Shown: positions 43,194 to 52,597, numbered from the stretch's first letter. The stretch: 64,000 nt of DNA from Trachythela sp. YZ-2020 (GCA_016169945.1 JADLSH010000091.1:1612001-1676000); one strand, 5' to 3'. Numbers and translations are program-made. Notes: a model not told the origin generated them from the letters alone.

Positions 43194-44199
43194 GTTAATA
43201 GAGAATGTATGGTATCTGTATTTCTATAAATACATATAATTGTTGATATTTCTTACCTCACTTAACAAATTGTCAAACTAAAAACATGAAGAAAGAAACA
43301 TGATCAATTTTTAAACTATACAAGATTATCACACAAATTGAAGCTTTTGTTGTTAAACAATTGGGACGGATATATGATGTTTGTGTGAAGTTTATTTTTC
43401 TTACTTCAATTCCATCTCCTCTGTCTCGAACATTATATCTTGCCGATCTTGCTTGATGACTTCTACATGAAGTTCAAAGATATTATAATCCTACTATTAA
43501 GCCAGATCAATGAACCTACCCCTAACAAGTATAATTGTTGGTATTTAGACAGAGTAAATTAAGAAATAAGGGTAAATATTTTACATTTTGCTGGACCCTA
43601 CATTGTTATAATGTAATTACTTCATCTAACATCAGACAATCTTACTCATCAAGAGCAGAGTGCTGGATGTTATTAATGGGTTAAACAATAAAAGGGGTGC
43701 ATTGATGCATTGGCGGAAGAGATCTTGCCATAGACATTTCTCTTAACATTAAGTACAATTGTCTGGCATTAGAAAGAGTTAAACGATAAAAAGGCACAAT
43801 GGTTAACACATTAATTATTTGGCAACCATGAATAAATGCACATAGAAATCTTCGCTAATATGACAATCTTACTACAAATAACAAATCATGTGACATGACT
43901 TAGCAACATTCAAAGTTGTAGCATTTAAATGAAAAATATGATATAAAATAACGAAATACATGGAAATTATAGAAAATTAAGAAAACCAAAATAGCTTGAA
44001 TATACAAAACTTAATTTGGTCTTGATCTTATAGTATTTATTGCGATATTTAGCGACACACTGTCACATTCAGTCACATAGTCTGAATGTCTGATTCAATG
44101 CAATCGGCGCAGATAGAAAATTACCTACCTTTCAATATAATCAAGTGGACGTCGGATTTTCTGCAGCTCGGCTAAAAAGCCACTCCAACAACTACCCAT
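27959..44199 (-). CDS. AP1AR: AP-1 complex-associated regulatory protein (gadkin/gamma-BAR), spliced gene of 9 exons
   Basis: In vertebrates this protein links the AP-1 clathrin adaptor to kinesin-1 and Arp2/3 on trans-Golgi/endosomal membranes. Exons in transcript order: 44199-44129, 43462-43405, 43277-43257, 40559-40528, 39567-39468, 38441-38403, 37660-37497, 35067-34991, 28101-27959. All junctions are GT-AG, all phases agree, total 705 nt, 234 aa. It starts MGSCWSGF, a myristoylation/palmitoylation-type N-terminus like the vertebrate MGNCC. Residues about 40-60 carry GIEFDNLLSEDEYE (vertebrate IEFENLVESDE). Residues about 61-135 form a charged coiled coil with TDEEATFINQKRYEDLVQKQ and EEFYAAKREASR, matching the conserved AP1AR core. 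The C-terminus is acidic (WLSDEDDEIDD, DRWSPTFDDD). It is shorter than the vertebrate protein, which has about 300 residues. Confidence 0.85.
28759..28946 (+). repeat. 5' LTR remnant
   Basis: Lacks about the first 100 bp of the 3' LTR; that part is replaced by unrelated sequence. Differs from the 3' LTR by small insertions. Confidence 0.75.
28949..28966 (+). other. Candidate primer binding site
   Basis: Starts tggcgaccccgcc two bases after the end of the 5' LTR, as expected for a tRNA-primed element. The tRNA is not assigned. Confidence 0.5.
28971..29410 (+). pseudogene. BEL/Pao gag remnant
   Basis: ATG at 28971 starts MTSENKINTDEQIAKL, then frames break. A later stretch reads GKIHSFFEKLRYNVQSLETL, a gag pattern typical of BEL elements. 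Confidence 0.65.
29413..29799 (+). pseudogene. BEL/Pao gag zinc knuckle and protease
   Basis: Zinc-knuckle cysteines and histidines in CRNCAKRHHTSIC, followed about 40 residues on by an aspartic protease motif ALLDTG. The frame then degrades before RT. Confidence 0.8.
29768..30780 (+). pseudogene. BEL/Pao reverse transcriptase
   Basis: Two open pieces (29768-30223 and 30331-30771). The first carries LRVVYNASAK and AITGDLQKEFLQI; the second has the catalytic YVDDLLSGG motif and SPTTLSGK near the RT end. A stop and frame change separate them. RNase H sequence is missing, replaced by the LINE. Confidence 0.85.
30868..32905 (+). mobile_element. CR1/L2-like LINE inserted in the BEL pol gene
   Basis: 5'-truncated. 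Endonuclease fragments (ITGDFNFHLDD at 31160-31200; LLITRSTSDINILS) are followed by RT (LLDLSSAFDTIDHKTIID at 32020-32080; YADDTQLYVSF at about 32290-32320; HVDYCNALLAGIPQ at 32690-32740). Several stops. About 100 residues between the endonuclease and RT are missing near 31670, an internal deletion. The YADDTQ box points to the CR1/L2 group. Confidence 0.85.
31452..32138 (+). pseudogene. LINE reverse transcriptase, N-terminal part
   Basis: Longest uninterrupted frame in the window (228 codons). Contains DHWKIALLRPILKK, FRPVSNLIFLSKITERAV and QSGFRKYHSTETALLKV. Stops at a TAG in FL(stop)ETTS just before the next RT block. Confidence 0.85.
32925..33380 (+). pseudogene. BEL/Pao integrase zinc-binding region
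   Basis: Contains TWWIKRVQRDAQ and the H2C2 pattern around HQAHLATLHGEVGLT ... KVRGKC then stop and GC. The stop after KC shows decay. Confidence 0.75.
33374..34336 (+). pseudogene. BEL/Pao integrase core
   Basis: IGVDFAGPI and LIYSDNGSTFKAAAKWL hold the first two catalytic Asp residues. The third (Glu) sits in GQFERLIGLFKN near 33805, reachable only after a one-base frame change. ELVLDVEIALNNRPLSYLED follows at 33862-33940. Confidence 0.82.
34991..35067 (-). CDS. AP1AR: AP1AR exon 8
   Basis: 77 nt; acceptor ttgctttag, donor gtaagt. Encodes HDLDTQEFEEFLQKVRQTTY then PGGAA. Phases match exons 7 and 9 exactly. Confidence 0.8.
35589..35632. repeat. Perfect 44-bp palindrome
   Basis: gaccactgacctatactaaa plus ta, followed by the exact complement with no spacer. 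In AP1AR intron 7. Confidence 0.95.
36105..36180. repeat. Short hairpin (probable MITE)
   Basis: ggcaattgatcatttt and complement, loop of about 30 bp. A second foldback lies at about 36475-36660 (aagcatggttcacacgatg / cgtgtgaatcgggctt), with an internal direct duplication. Confidence 0.7.
37497..37660 (-). CDS. AP1AR: AP1AR exon 7
   Basis: 164 nt; acceptor cttctag, donor gtaagc. Encodes EEFYAAKREASR-type helix, then ILDDSAFASWLSDEDDEID. The frame would stop at TAA (37493-37495), but that TAA is part of the donor GA|GTAAGC. Splicing there restores frame into exon 8. Confidence 0.85.
38318..38392. repeat. ttagt/ttagc pentanucleotide repeat
   Basis: Simple repeat of tttagcttag type directly downstream, in transcript sense, of the AP1AR exon 6 donor. 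An additional (ttta) run is at 37030-37058. Confidence 0.85.
38403..38441 (-). CDS. AP1AR: AP1AR exon 6
   Basis: 39 nt, phase 0 to 0; acceptor caactgtag, donor gtgagt. Encodes LQMHEEDLRQQEE. Confidence 0.87.
39468..39567 (-). CDS. AP1AR: AP1AR exon 5 (coiled-coil core)
   Basis: 100 nt; acceptor catttcaag, donor gtaaaa. Encodes KVVTDEEATFINQKRYEDLV, then QKQKSINAQIDNK, the best-conserved AP1AR segment. Confidence 0.88.
40064..40314. mobile_element. Foldback MITE, ggccggttgttcaaaa ends, copy 1
   Basis: Ends ggggccagttgttcaaaagc and complement; interior ttatattaatatgaatac. Its copy is at 42252-42492 in the next intron upstream. Confidence 0.8.
40528..40559 (-). CDS. AP1AR: AP1AR exon 4
   Basis: 32 nt; acceptor ttgtttcag, donor gtaagt. 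Encodes DEYEIQTKPR plus a split Gln codon. Confidence 0.82.
41612..41871. repeat. Two tandem copies of a ttaacccatta element
   Basis: Each copy is about 115 bp and runs from taacccattaa to ctaatgggtta, with internal gtctggcattagacagagta. A more diverged relative lies at 43660-43830. Confidence 0.8.
42252..42492. mobile_element. Foldback MITE, ggccggttgttcaaaa ends, copy 2
   Basis: Inverted relative to 40064-40314, with the left end partly diverged. Confidence 0.78.
43155..43190. repeat. (tg)n microsatellite
   Basis: About 18 uninterrupted tg units in AP1AR intron 3. Confidence 0.95.
43257..43277 (-). CDS. AP1AR: AP1AR exon 3, 21-nt microexon
   Basis: Acceptor tgtttttag, donor gtaaga. Encodes FDNLLSE in phase 0 on both sides. 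It completes the IEF(D/E)NL motif shared with vertebrate AP1AR, so it is supported by conservation as well as splice sites. Confidence 0.8.
43405..43462 (-). CDS. AP1AR: AP1AR exon 2
   Basis: 58 nt; acceptor catgtag, donor gtaaga. Encodes SHQARSARYNVRDRGDGIE after a split Arg codon. The alternative frame runs into a stop after the next junction, which fixes the frame. Confidence 0.82.
44129..44199 (-). CDS. AP1AR: AP1AR exon 1 (start exon)
   Basis: ATG at 44199-44197. Encodes MGSCWSGFLAELQKIRRPLD and then YIE, followed by donor gtaggt. Gly2 and Cys4 fit N-terminal lipidation as in vertebrate AP1AR. Ends in phase 2. Confidence 0.85.
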
Positions 44200-44381
44200 G
44201 AGAAATGATCTAATATCTACTCACAAAATTGTGTTTTGTTGTGTTTTGTTTCTTGCCATGACATGTGTATAAACTTTCCATAATTCATTTTATAAACAAC
44301 AATGAGCCCGCAGTATTATAGGATTTGAGGGGATAATTTGGGTTAAATTTGGCCACTGATGACTGTGAGACTGTATTGACT

Positions 44382-44572
44382 GATCCTATAGACCACTTTC
44401 ATAATTCAGATGAGTTTAAATATTCTTTTATGTGCATCTTAATAAGCCTCATTGACCTCGTTCAGGTTAATAAATTCTATTCAATTTCAGTCACAGAAAC
44501 GAGGCTGATAAGGCTTATTAAGATGCACATAAAAGAATATTTAAACTCATCTGAATTATGAAAGTGGTCTAT
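44382..44572. mobile_element. Foldback MITE upstream of AP1AR
   Basis: Arms of about 80 bp (tatagaccactttcataatt ... ttaataagcct and complement). Lies 180 bp upstream of the AP1AR ATG, so close to its promoter. Confidence 0.88.
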
Positions 44573-44587
44573 AATCCCTGCCTCGTC

Positions 44588-44787
44588 CCCAGGCGCTGTT
44601 AGCTAATAAAAGGACTAATTACGCAATACGAGTCACTATATTGAAAGGTTTACATGAAGTATTGCATTGCGACGAAGGAGTAGCGCAGGGGTAAAGCAAT
44701 GCAATACTTCATGTAAACATTTCAATATAGTGACTCGTATTGCGTAATTAGTCTTTTTATTAGCTAACAGCGCCTGGGGACGAGGCA
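44588..44787. mobile_element. Second foldback MITE upstream of AP1AR
   Basis: Arms of about 85 bp (ccccaggcgctgttagctaa ... atgaagtattgcattgc and complement), loop of about 25 bp. Adjacent to the previous foldback. Confidence 0.88.
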
Positions 44788-45006
44788 GCTATAATCCTAT
44801 AATATATTATTAAGAAACATGGAGCTTACAGGTTGTCGGTTGTCCTCACCTCATCAATTAACTAGTTCCCTTGATGATAATAGTAAGAAATTATAGGATA
44901 GACTAACAGACCTCTACTTTGGTCTCAAACTGTTCAAAGGAAGGTGCAGGTGTAAAGGGCTCGTCTATAATTATCAACATTTTGTCCATTTTGACAAGCG
45001 TACAGA

Positions 45007-45333
45007 CAGTGGCGTACCGAATGTGGGGTGTAGGGAGTGTATAACACCCCCAATTTTTAAAAGAAACTGTTGGTAAATTGACATTCGTCGGTTAAAACTT
45101 AGAATTTGAAAGTAACTTTCCTAGAGAAGCATGCCCCCAGAACCCCTAGGTTGGGCCCCCCAATAACAATTTGCTGCCGAGGGCACTGAACCAAAATGTG
45201 TGACGGACTAGTAGCGTTGCGCGCTCGCTGAGGCTAGCTTAACAACTATTTAACATCGCCCTTTTTTGCCCTGCCTTGTCGGTAAATTGTGGAATGAGCA
45301 ACCCTCAGTGGAAACATTCTCGCTACGCCACTG
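45007..45333. mobile_element. hAT-type MITE
   Basis: 327 bp with ends cagtggcgta and tacgccactg. Flanks cgtacaga (44999-45006) and catacaga (45334-45341) match at 7 of 8 bases, a slightly decayed 8-bp TSD. Confidence 0.82.
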
Positions 45334-45414
45334 CATACAGAGACTACTATTTATTCGACCCCCCACGCTCAGTCATATCGTACTATTGAATTGTGAAGCA
45401 GGACTTTGCCAGAC

Positions 45415-46260
45415 CAAGGGAACACAGCAGACTGAAATTCCTCTATTTTTCAGGAATTTTTCTAAATTTCAACTAATAAATTTGTTCATAAACAGCAATA
45501 AAAGGATTTGATATTATAAGTTAGGCTAAATGAAGTATATTGCTTATCGACGATGGTAATGAGTTTCGCGGGCTCTATCTCCCGTCGGAAATTGCCGCAA
45601 CCTCTTTCACAGGCTCTTATCTCTTGGGGAGATATCTCCACAAGAGGGACAAGCCTGGGTACGAGGATGAAATTGCCGAAGGTTTCCCGGCGCTCGTATA
45701 ATACTGGGTTTGGTGGATAATCCAGCTATCCAAGTGAGTAGATATATACACAATTTAAGACCTAACCAGGAACGGTTGCGAAAAATGCAACACTAGGTCC
45801 TCTGGCAGGAATTGAACCCACAGCCCTGCGATTCCGGTGCAGCGCTCTAACCAACTGAGCTACAGAGGCCAGTTGCTGAGCTGAAACCGTAAGTTCTGTA
45901 TATATAGGTTATCGGGTGTGCGGGTTGTGATAAGGTAAACTTCAAAGATTTTTTTGCACTTCACTTGGTTGAACTAGAATACTGGGTTTGGTGGATAATC
46001 CAATATAATAGCTCGTATAATAGCTCGGATGTCGTTCGGCCTTGATTCGGAAAATTCCGAACACAAATTGCACCCGCTAAACTCATTACCAGTGGAAATT
46101 ATGGATTACGCTTTTATACTTCATCTACTGTTCATTTCTGTTAATTTTCTAAACGTAACGCTTGCTGAAGACAATAAACAAGCAGTTTAGTGAACAAATT
46201 TATTTGAAATATAAAGAATATACTGAAAAATAGAGGCATTTCAGTCTGCTGTGTACCCTT
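45415..46260. mobile_element. Foldback element next to the integrase transposon
   Basis: Arms of about 170 bp (acacagcagactgaaattcc ... aatttgttca; aatgaagtata; ggtaatgagttt) are inverted at 46070-46260. The centre holds a tRNA-SINE between direct copies of actgggtttggtggataatc (45702 and 45980). Confidence 0.75.
45797..45870 (-). mobile_element. tRNA-like head of a SINE
   Basis: Complement of tRNA-type A box (tagctcagttgg) and B box (ggttcaattcc), diverged. Followed by the gcatttttcgca...ccaggaac tail common to the copies at 61-62 kb. Confidence 0.75.
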
Positions 46261-46265
46261 GCATA

Positions 46266-46340
46266 TAACGCAGAATTTCGACTTATAACTCAGAATTTCG
46301 ACTTATAACTCAGAATTTTGACTTATAACACAAAATTTTG
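46266..46340. repeat. Left subterminal repeat array
   Basis: About four 20-bp units (cttataactcagaatttcga). Confidence 0.85.
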
Positions 46341-46519
46341 AATTTGTTGAAAGTTTGCCCGTTCGCAGTCTATCAGTCATATTGAGGGGGAAGATCAAGT
46401 CCCAGTTAGATTTGATTATCACAATGCCAATGGCTGACAAGTTGATTCTTCAGCCGATATTGATATGGTTTGTGATTGTTTGTCCTTTATGCAATTGTAA
46501 GGTTTCCTTTTATCTTCCT

Positions 46520-47780
46520 GCCTTGACAACAGGCAGTCAAGATCGTGATAACTTAATTGTACGCTACTTTGAGCTTGGATTTTCATACAAAGAAATAATA
46601 GAGTTTCTTATTACCTATCACGGTGTACAAATATATCTGCGTCATCTTAAAAGGATATTATCTTCAAAGAGATGACATGTTACAGAAGAAAAAATAACTC
46701 AAACATTCGTGAAGTAGTTGATGCAGTCGAAAGAGAACTGGATAGAAGTGGTGATGAAGTTGGATACAGGCAAATGTATCAAAGAGTGCTAACAAATCAT
46801 AAGCTTGTTGCGTCAAGAGAGACTGTGCGAAAAACGATAACTGCCAGTGGCTTGTGTTCGCCAGGGGAGGCCAGCTGCAAATTTGCCCCCCCCCTGTAAT
46901 TTGTGTATGGTTGAGCGTCGTGGGCGCGAGACCTCTAGGGGGGTCCGGGGGCATGCCCCCCCGGGAAAATTTTAAAATTTAGAGTCCCTGAAATGCCATT
47001 TCTTGCGATTTGACGGAATTCTGAGAATTAGAAACATCGTAAAAATAAAAATGCGCAAGAAACAACACATTCAAGAGTTTGAATAAATATATAATTCATA
47101 GAAGGACTTAGTTTTGTTTCTTAAACAAAGAAAAATAGACGGCGAACATTCATGAAGTAGACGGCGAACTTACCAGTGATCGTAAGCCAAATCACTTCAC
47201 ATTTCACAGTTAACAATTTACATCCTTTGAGATATTACAGACTGGACAGTAATGCTTGTAGTTGTAGGTAGGCTTGTGTGCGCTTTTGTGTGATTTTGTG
47301 CAATTTCGGCGCCCCATTTATGTCTTGGCGCCCCCTAAAAAATCTTCGCTGGGGGGGCCATGGCCCTCCGGCCCCCCCTACCAGCACGCCACTGATAGCT
47401 GCTCTAGACCCTGGAGGTGTAAGACAACGTTCGATGAGACGATTTCGGCGTCGTGCGTACTTCGTTAGAGGTCCAAATGACATGTGGCACATCGACGGCT
47501 ACGATAAGTTAAAATCGTTTGGATTGCCATACATGGTACAATAGATGGATACAGCCGACGCATCCTGTGGCTGCATGTGGAGCAATCGAATAATGACCCT
47601 CGAATAATCGCGCAATACTTTGTGGATTTCATTAGAGGCATCGGTGGTACAGCTCGTAGGATTCGTGCTGATTGCGGAACAGAAAACACCCATGTAGCAA
47701 AAATACAACGTTTTCTACGAGGATGTTTCAGCGGTTTTCACATACATTGTTCTTTACGCTCTAGCGCTTTCTAGATTCTA
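46520..47780 (+). pseudogene. Integrase-like (DDE/rve) transposase relic
   Basis: N-terminal helix-turn-helix-like segment (YFELGFSYKEIIEFLITYHG, 46570-46630). After a frame change, DEVGYRQMYQRVLTNHKL and ETVRKTI. A hAT-type MITE follows, then LDPGGVRQRSMRRFRRRAYF and WHIDGYDKLKSFGLP (first catalytic Asp). A one-base shift near 47525 leads into IDGYSRRILWLHVEQSNN and RIRADCGTENTHVAKIQRFL (second Asp). The catalytic Glu region is deleted. It cannot be active. Confidence 0.82.
46845..47394. mobile_element. hAT-type MITE inside the transposase
   Basis: 550 bp with ends cagtggc and gccactg. Flanks ataactgc (46837-46844) and atagctgc (47395-47402) match at 7 of 8. Removing element plus one TSD (558 nt) keeps the transposase frame. 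Confidence 0.85.
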
Positions 47781-48384
47781 CCGCGATTCTACTGACTCAT
47801 TCTAGAGTCTCTAGACTAAATATTGAACTATTTATATATTCTTCTGTTTGACTACCCTAGATTCTTGATTCTTTGTAAATTGTAATATTCCTTTTGAGTT
47901 TTGATATTTGAACAGTAAGTTTATATTTTAATCTAAGTTCATGAAATATTAGATTATTAAACACTAGGTTTCTTTGTTATTCTGGAATTTGTGTGTACAG
48001 TACATGCTTTCAATCAAGTATCACCACAGAAAATATTAATAGTGATTTTGCCTTTGGTAGATGGAAACAAGTGGCGACCGTAATAAACATGGAGCTCACA
48101 AAGCAACAAAATTTCATGTATTTTAAAAGCAAAATATAGCTATAGGAGCATGCATGTACTTCACCATGCTGGAATGTTTATCATCTAGAATATGAAGACA
48201 AGTATTCTAAAGCACAACAAATTCCAATGAGAATATATGATACACTTATCACCAATGGCAACAGTTCTCAACAGCATAAAACTGTAACCTTCAGGAAATC
48301 TTGTGTGAAATAGCATGTACATGCCCGCTTAAAATGTTTTTTAAAAATATAACTTTCAAAACAACAACGGCCTTGTTCAATCAG
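47781..48384. other. Spacer between convergent transposon genes
   Basis: AT-rich. A short run of ttctaga/tctagac-type words at 47755-47815; otherwise nothing recognised. Confidence 0.5.
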
Positions 48385-49643
48385 TTACTTGGACATGTTC
48401 CATAAATGAGAATTTGCTAAGTAGAAATCCAAATTTTCTTTTAGTTGAGAGAAGGACATATATTGTCGAGGCAGCTTTAAGATTTTAAAGCAAGCGGCTC
48501 CAACCGGGTGAAGATGGTTTGGAGATTGATCGATGAAAGCAACTCCGATACTTTTATTGGGTAATAACATAGGTAGTGAGGTGCCAAACCTCACCAATCG
48601 AAGTAACATATCTTCGCTCGAATTACGAATGTAACGCTCCAACCATCTAGCAATCTTTCTCTGTTTCGTTAGCTACATTGAATGAAAGTTCATTTAATAA
48701 TCTCTTAGTTGTTGGAACGGACAATTCATAGATACTTCGAATTTCACCAGTGACTGCATCCCAAAACTGACACAATCCATTCTTGATATTTGTGGTGAAA
48801 AACAAGGGCTTGCTGATGATGGCTAGTCGAGCTACATTTATGATTAATGAAATCAACTTATCTTTAGTGGACAGGCTGACGATGTTGAAGTCATTCAAAA
48901 TATTTATTACTTCATCCCTCTTGAAAGTCAAAGATGGATTCTCTATGCACCTTTGAAGAACATCGCGATCGTGTGTGGAAAGCAAATTGAGGAAAGAAGA
49001 AACAAGGCATTCATCTGAAACTGCTCCGAGCAAACAGTATTGAAACAACGCTTCACTGAGGCGAACTGTAAATATTTGATAGCTAACAAACATGTGGGTG
49101 ATAATCTTTCCAATTGCTTAATTAAAGTCGTCATCACTAAACTGTACTGTTAAACAAGGAACACACTGGCCACTTCCTTCACAATACTTAGAACAAAATT
49201 CATTCCAAAAGGAAGAAAACACGTCGCATGTCACACCATCCCCAGTACAGTCCTCGACGTATCAACGAGACCGTCTCTATATAATTTCAACAGTTGGTTG
49301 ACAACATCATCGCGTTGAAGCAAATGTCCTTCATAATTATGATGTTCCAATCGATTTCGAGACAAATTTTGTTTTTCGCAAAGTGTCTTGTAGTTGTTTT
49401 CGTCTACTTGTACTTTTTCAAGTTGTTTTGGGCTACCAGTAATAACTGTGTTTTCCATCTGCATTGGCCCGAGATGAATAATATTCTGATCAATATTATC
49501 ATCAACAACGTAACACAATACCCTGGCATAGAAACCTCGCCAATAGGGGAAAGAAGTATCGAATCTTCAACTATTGCCATGAATAATGTACATTTGTGAA
49601 CTGCCGCTATTTGGTCACTTGGTGAAATCTCTTCACGAGGCAT
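48385..49643 (-). pseudogene. HECT-domain E3 ligase-like relic carried by the transposon
   Basis: Reading on the minus strand: pieces at 49231-49518 (RDDVVNQLLKLYRDG), 48647-49093 (SEALFQYCLLGAVSDECLVS; FWDAVTGEIRSIYELSVPTT) and 48385-48642. The last contains GAACFKILKLPRQY, which matches the HECT active-site region with its cysteine, and ends NLDFYLANSHLWNMSK. Frame breaks separate the pieces; splicing could explain some but not all. HECT ligases transfer ubiquitin through this cysteine. Role in the transposon unknown. Confidence 0.7.
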
Positions 49644-49756
49644 TTTAAATAAACGGAAATCCTCAACGAACCAACCCAGTCATATACGTAACTAACTGTC
49701 CCATTCGAAGGAAACGATCTTGATTGTAGCCCCAAGTTAATATGCCTGACATTGAC

Positions 49757-50173
49757 CTAAACCGCATTTTGATTATCACCGGGTTCTTCGGGTACACGAT
49801 TTAAGCGTTCCATCCTAAGTTGGTTTGCACGTATCGCATCATCGGCTTCTTTGGATTCTTCGTCGGCCTTTTCTTTCATCTTAAGAAGATCATATGCTTG
49901 CGACTGCTGGAACGTATCATCTTGTTCGACAATAAGGGAAGCTCTTTCACTTGATGATCCGACAAGATTGTCGATTGATGGTTCAATATTGTCCAGCCAA
50001 TCGCTATCCAAAAAACTGGGGTCGTACAGTTCATCGTCACTTACTTCATCTTCGTCAATAACAATTGTGTTATCCGGCTCTTTTGGCTTCTTCTCAACTG
50101 CTTTTACATCTTCAGAGTACGATTGAGGTGCGCTAGCTGAGGCTGATAAAGAGCGCTTCTTCTGGCGACTCAT
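49757..50173 (-). pseudogene. Acidic, UIM-like part of the HECT gene
   Basis: 138 codons. Acidic stretch VIDEDEVSDDELYDPSFL, then a charged helix with KADEESKEADDAIRANQLRM and LNRVPEEP. Similar ubiquitin-interaction-like helices precede HECT domains in related multicopy genes (from memory). It may be an intact exon. Confidence 0.55.
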
Positions 50174-50248
50174 AAGATAAAGTCGGGCTGTGGTGGTTTT
50201 ATTTATTTCATAATACTTTTGAACGGAAAATTCATGAGTTACACCGGA

Positions 50249-50723
50249 TTAATCATTTAACGAAGATAGAACATGCCCCCGATAATTGCCAACGCTAATT
50301 TCCATTTCATCTAATTTTCCAAAATGGCTCAAACCATTTGGGGAAAAAATTGAAACAGAAGATTCGATAACATGTTCAATGTTAGCATCAACACGCATAT
50401 CAATATCTCTTGCACCGCCACCTTTTGCCATTCGAACAGGTACATATATTTGTTGTCGTTCGTTATAATGCATCCAACCGATTTTGGGTTTTGTTTCTTC
50501 GGCTTTCCGTTTGTGATTCTGATTTCCGTTTTGTTCCACCGGATGTTTTCTTTTGCTCCAATAGTTGCTCGATTAGAGAACCTTTTCTGGCTTGTCTCTC
50601 TTCATCTTTTTTTGAACCTTGATTTTCCGAAACATATGCCCTCAGACTAAGGATATCTCCAGTTTTTAGTCCAAGACTGCGAAAAACCTGATCTGATGCA
50701 TGGACAACGGCTGAAGCATCCAT
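50249..50723 (-). pseudogene. N-terminal region of the HECT gene, frameshifted
   Basis: Starts MDASAVVHASDQVFRSLGLK at 50723; continues in another frame from about 50550 as HKRKAEETKPKIGWMHYNER and IYVPVRMAKGGGARDID, ending at 50249. A single-base shift joins two otherwise open frames. Confidence 0.55.
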
Positions 50724-50948
50724 TTACCGAAATAAACAGAATTATCCCTGATCATAATACATTTGAAAAAGGTTTGCAATAACTGAAAAATCAGTTATCC
50801 GCGAGCACACTCAGCACAGCGCGGAGCGCTCCGAGCTCGTGCGAGGGTTTCTAATTCGAAACTTTGAAAGTGCAGTTAATTTGAAAGGAAGCATATTTCG
50901 CGGGTCAAGTATTTATTTTCAATTTTGCCCTGATTACTCGAGATGCCA

Positions 50949-51096
50949 GCCTCGTACCCAGGCGCTTTAACGTGCTAAGCGGTTGCGTGACGCGCGCGTG
51001 GAAACTGTAGTGCGCAGCCACGACGGACCATTTCTCCCCTCGCGTGTTGTCCGCGTGTTGTCCGCGTCGCACGTTAAAGCGCCTGGGTACGAGGCT
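50949..51096. mobile_element. Foldback MITE
   Basis: Ends cctcgtacccaggcgcttta + acgtgc and exact complement at 51070-51096, about 26-bp TIR, GC-rich middle. Inserted in the transposon. Confidence 0.88.
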
Positions 51097-51360
51097 GTTG
51101 AGATGCACCGTTTTGCCGAAAGGGCTTATTGTATTTCAAAATCTATGTTTGTTTACTTTATTTCAAATTAGTAAGTGCCAAATGCGCATGAGCAGAAGTG
51201 TTATTTTGTCAGTTGGAAAGTACACATGCTCAAAACAGTTATTTGCACCAGTTATTTGCAGCTCACGTGTTATTTTCCTCAGTTATTTTCAGAAAATTAG
51301 CCAATCAAGATCGAGAAAATTATAATATGAATGATGAATCTTTGTTTTACAGTTACTTAC

Positions 51361-51426
51361 ATTCTCTTCAATTAGCTTGTCCATAACGTCTTCATTCACA
51401 CCTCTAGTTTTAAGAAATTTGCACCT
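51361..51426 (-). CDS. Probable upstream exon of the HECT gene
   Basis: 66 nt with good acceptor (atatttttag) and donor (gtaagt). Encodes CKFLKTRGVNEDVMDKLIEE, a short SAM-like helical pattern. Connection to the HECT gene is inferred from strand and position. Confidence 0.5.
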
Positions 51427-51429
51427 CTA

Positions 51430-52597
51430 AAAATATCAATTAGGTTGGTTAGGCCTGCCCTTCATTAGCACAGGCCCTCAACCCTAATAGAACAAAATTA
51501 TACATCTTAGATATACGTAAACCTTATTCTGTGAATAAACCATTATAGCTTTTCACCCCTCCCCGCCAATTAAAATCTAGACAATATATTTCGTGATGAC
51601 GATTGTAGGAAGTCTTAGCATGCCACCACGGCAACGCGACGACGACGTCTTGAATCACAATAACATTTAGCATCCACTGAATTTGAAAATAAATGATAAT
51701 TCAAAGTCCCAATGTCTTAAAAGGTCTTAACTATAAAATCTCAAAAGAACAGGATATCATTGGATAGCGGAGGTTTTGGGCTTTCCTCTGATACAAACAG
51801 TGTCCATATGACCCCAGAGGTCACTCCCTTTTTACGGTTGAACACGAGAGTTTGACGGCGGAATCAGGTGCCACATGATTTGTTGGCCCCGCATGCATGT
51901 TGGCCTCGCTACATAAATTTAGAACGTTAAAATTGCGTAGATTTTAGACCTAACTTTCATTTACCAACCCCGAAAATTTCGTACGTACCTAAATATTGTT
52001 TAGTTGTGCAGTTATCTTTCGTTAAACATGGGCTATTTTGCATGCGACCCTGACAATAACAGACATTCGAACGCATGCGGTCCCTAACTTTAGAAAACTC
52101 CCTCTCTCGGCTCTTATAAAGCACATAATCTAGCATATCACATTGCATTCGATTCATACAGCACCCAAAAAATTAATTAACAACTTTCCTTTGTCTTCGT
52201 CGGGTCGTCGTGACTTGCTTAAACTCCATACTCTCGACATGGAGAGTTCCACAGCTTCCATCCACTTCGATTCATATTTTTGGTATCGCTTTTTCAAATT
52301 TGAACACGGATGAAACAGTACTGACTGTTGGCCGGTAGACAACCTATCGATATGCGCTAATCTATGTTCCTTTGGCTATGATCTACATTATTCGTATTGT
52401 TGGTATTTTAACTACCAACTACGATCTACATTATTGGTTTTGTTGGTATTTTAACTAGTATATTTAAGTAGGCTACTTTAACATCTCATCGCTCTCTTTC
52501 TCCGCCTCCATCTTGTTTGTTTAAAATACTATAGCGTGAACTATTTATAGGTATTATGAAATATGCGCGTCAGCTATTTATACTTCCTTCTTTCCTA
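51430..52597. other. Right part of the transposon, no gene recognised
   Basis: Only short open frames (minus strand 51957-52157 and 52154-52342), with no motif I know. A near-repeat actacgatctacattattggt / atgatctacattattcgtat occurs at about 52378-52440. Confidence 0.4.
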
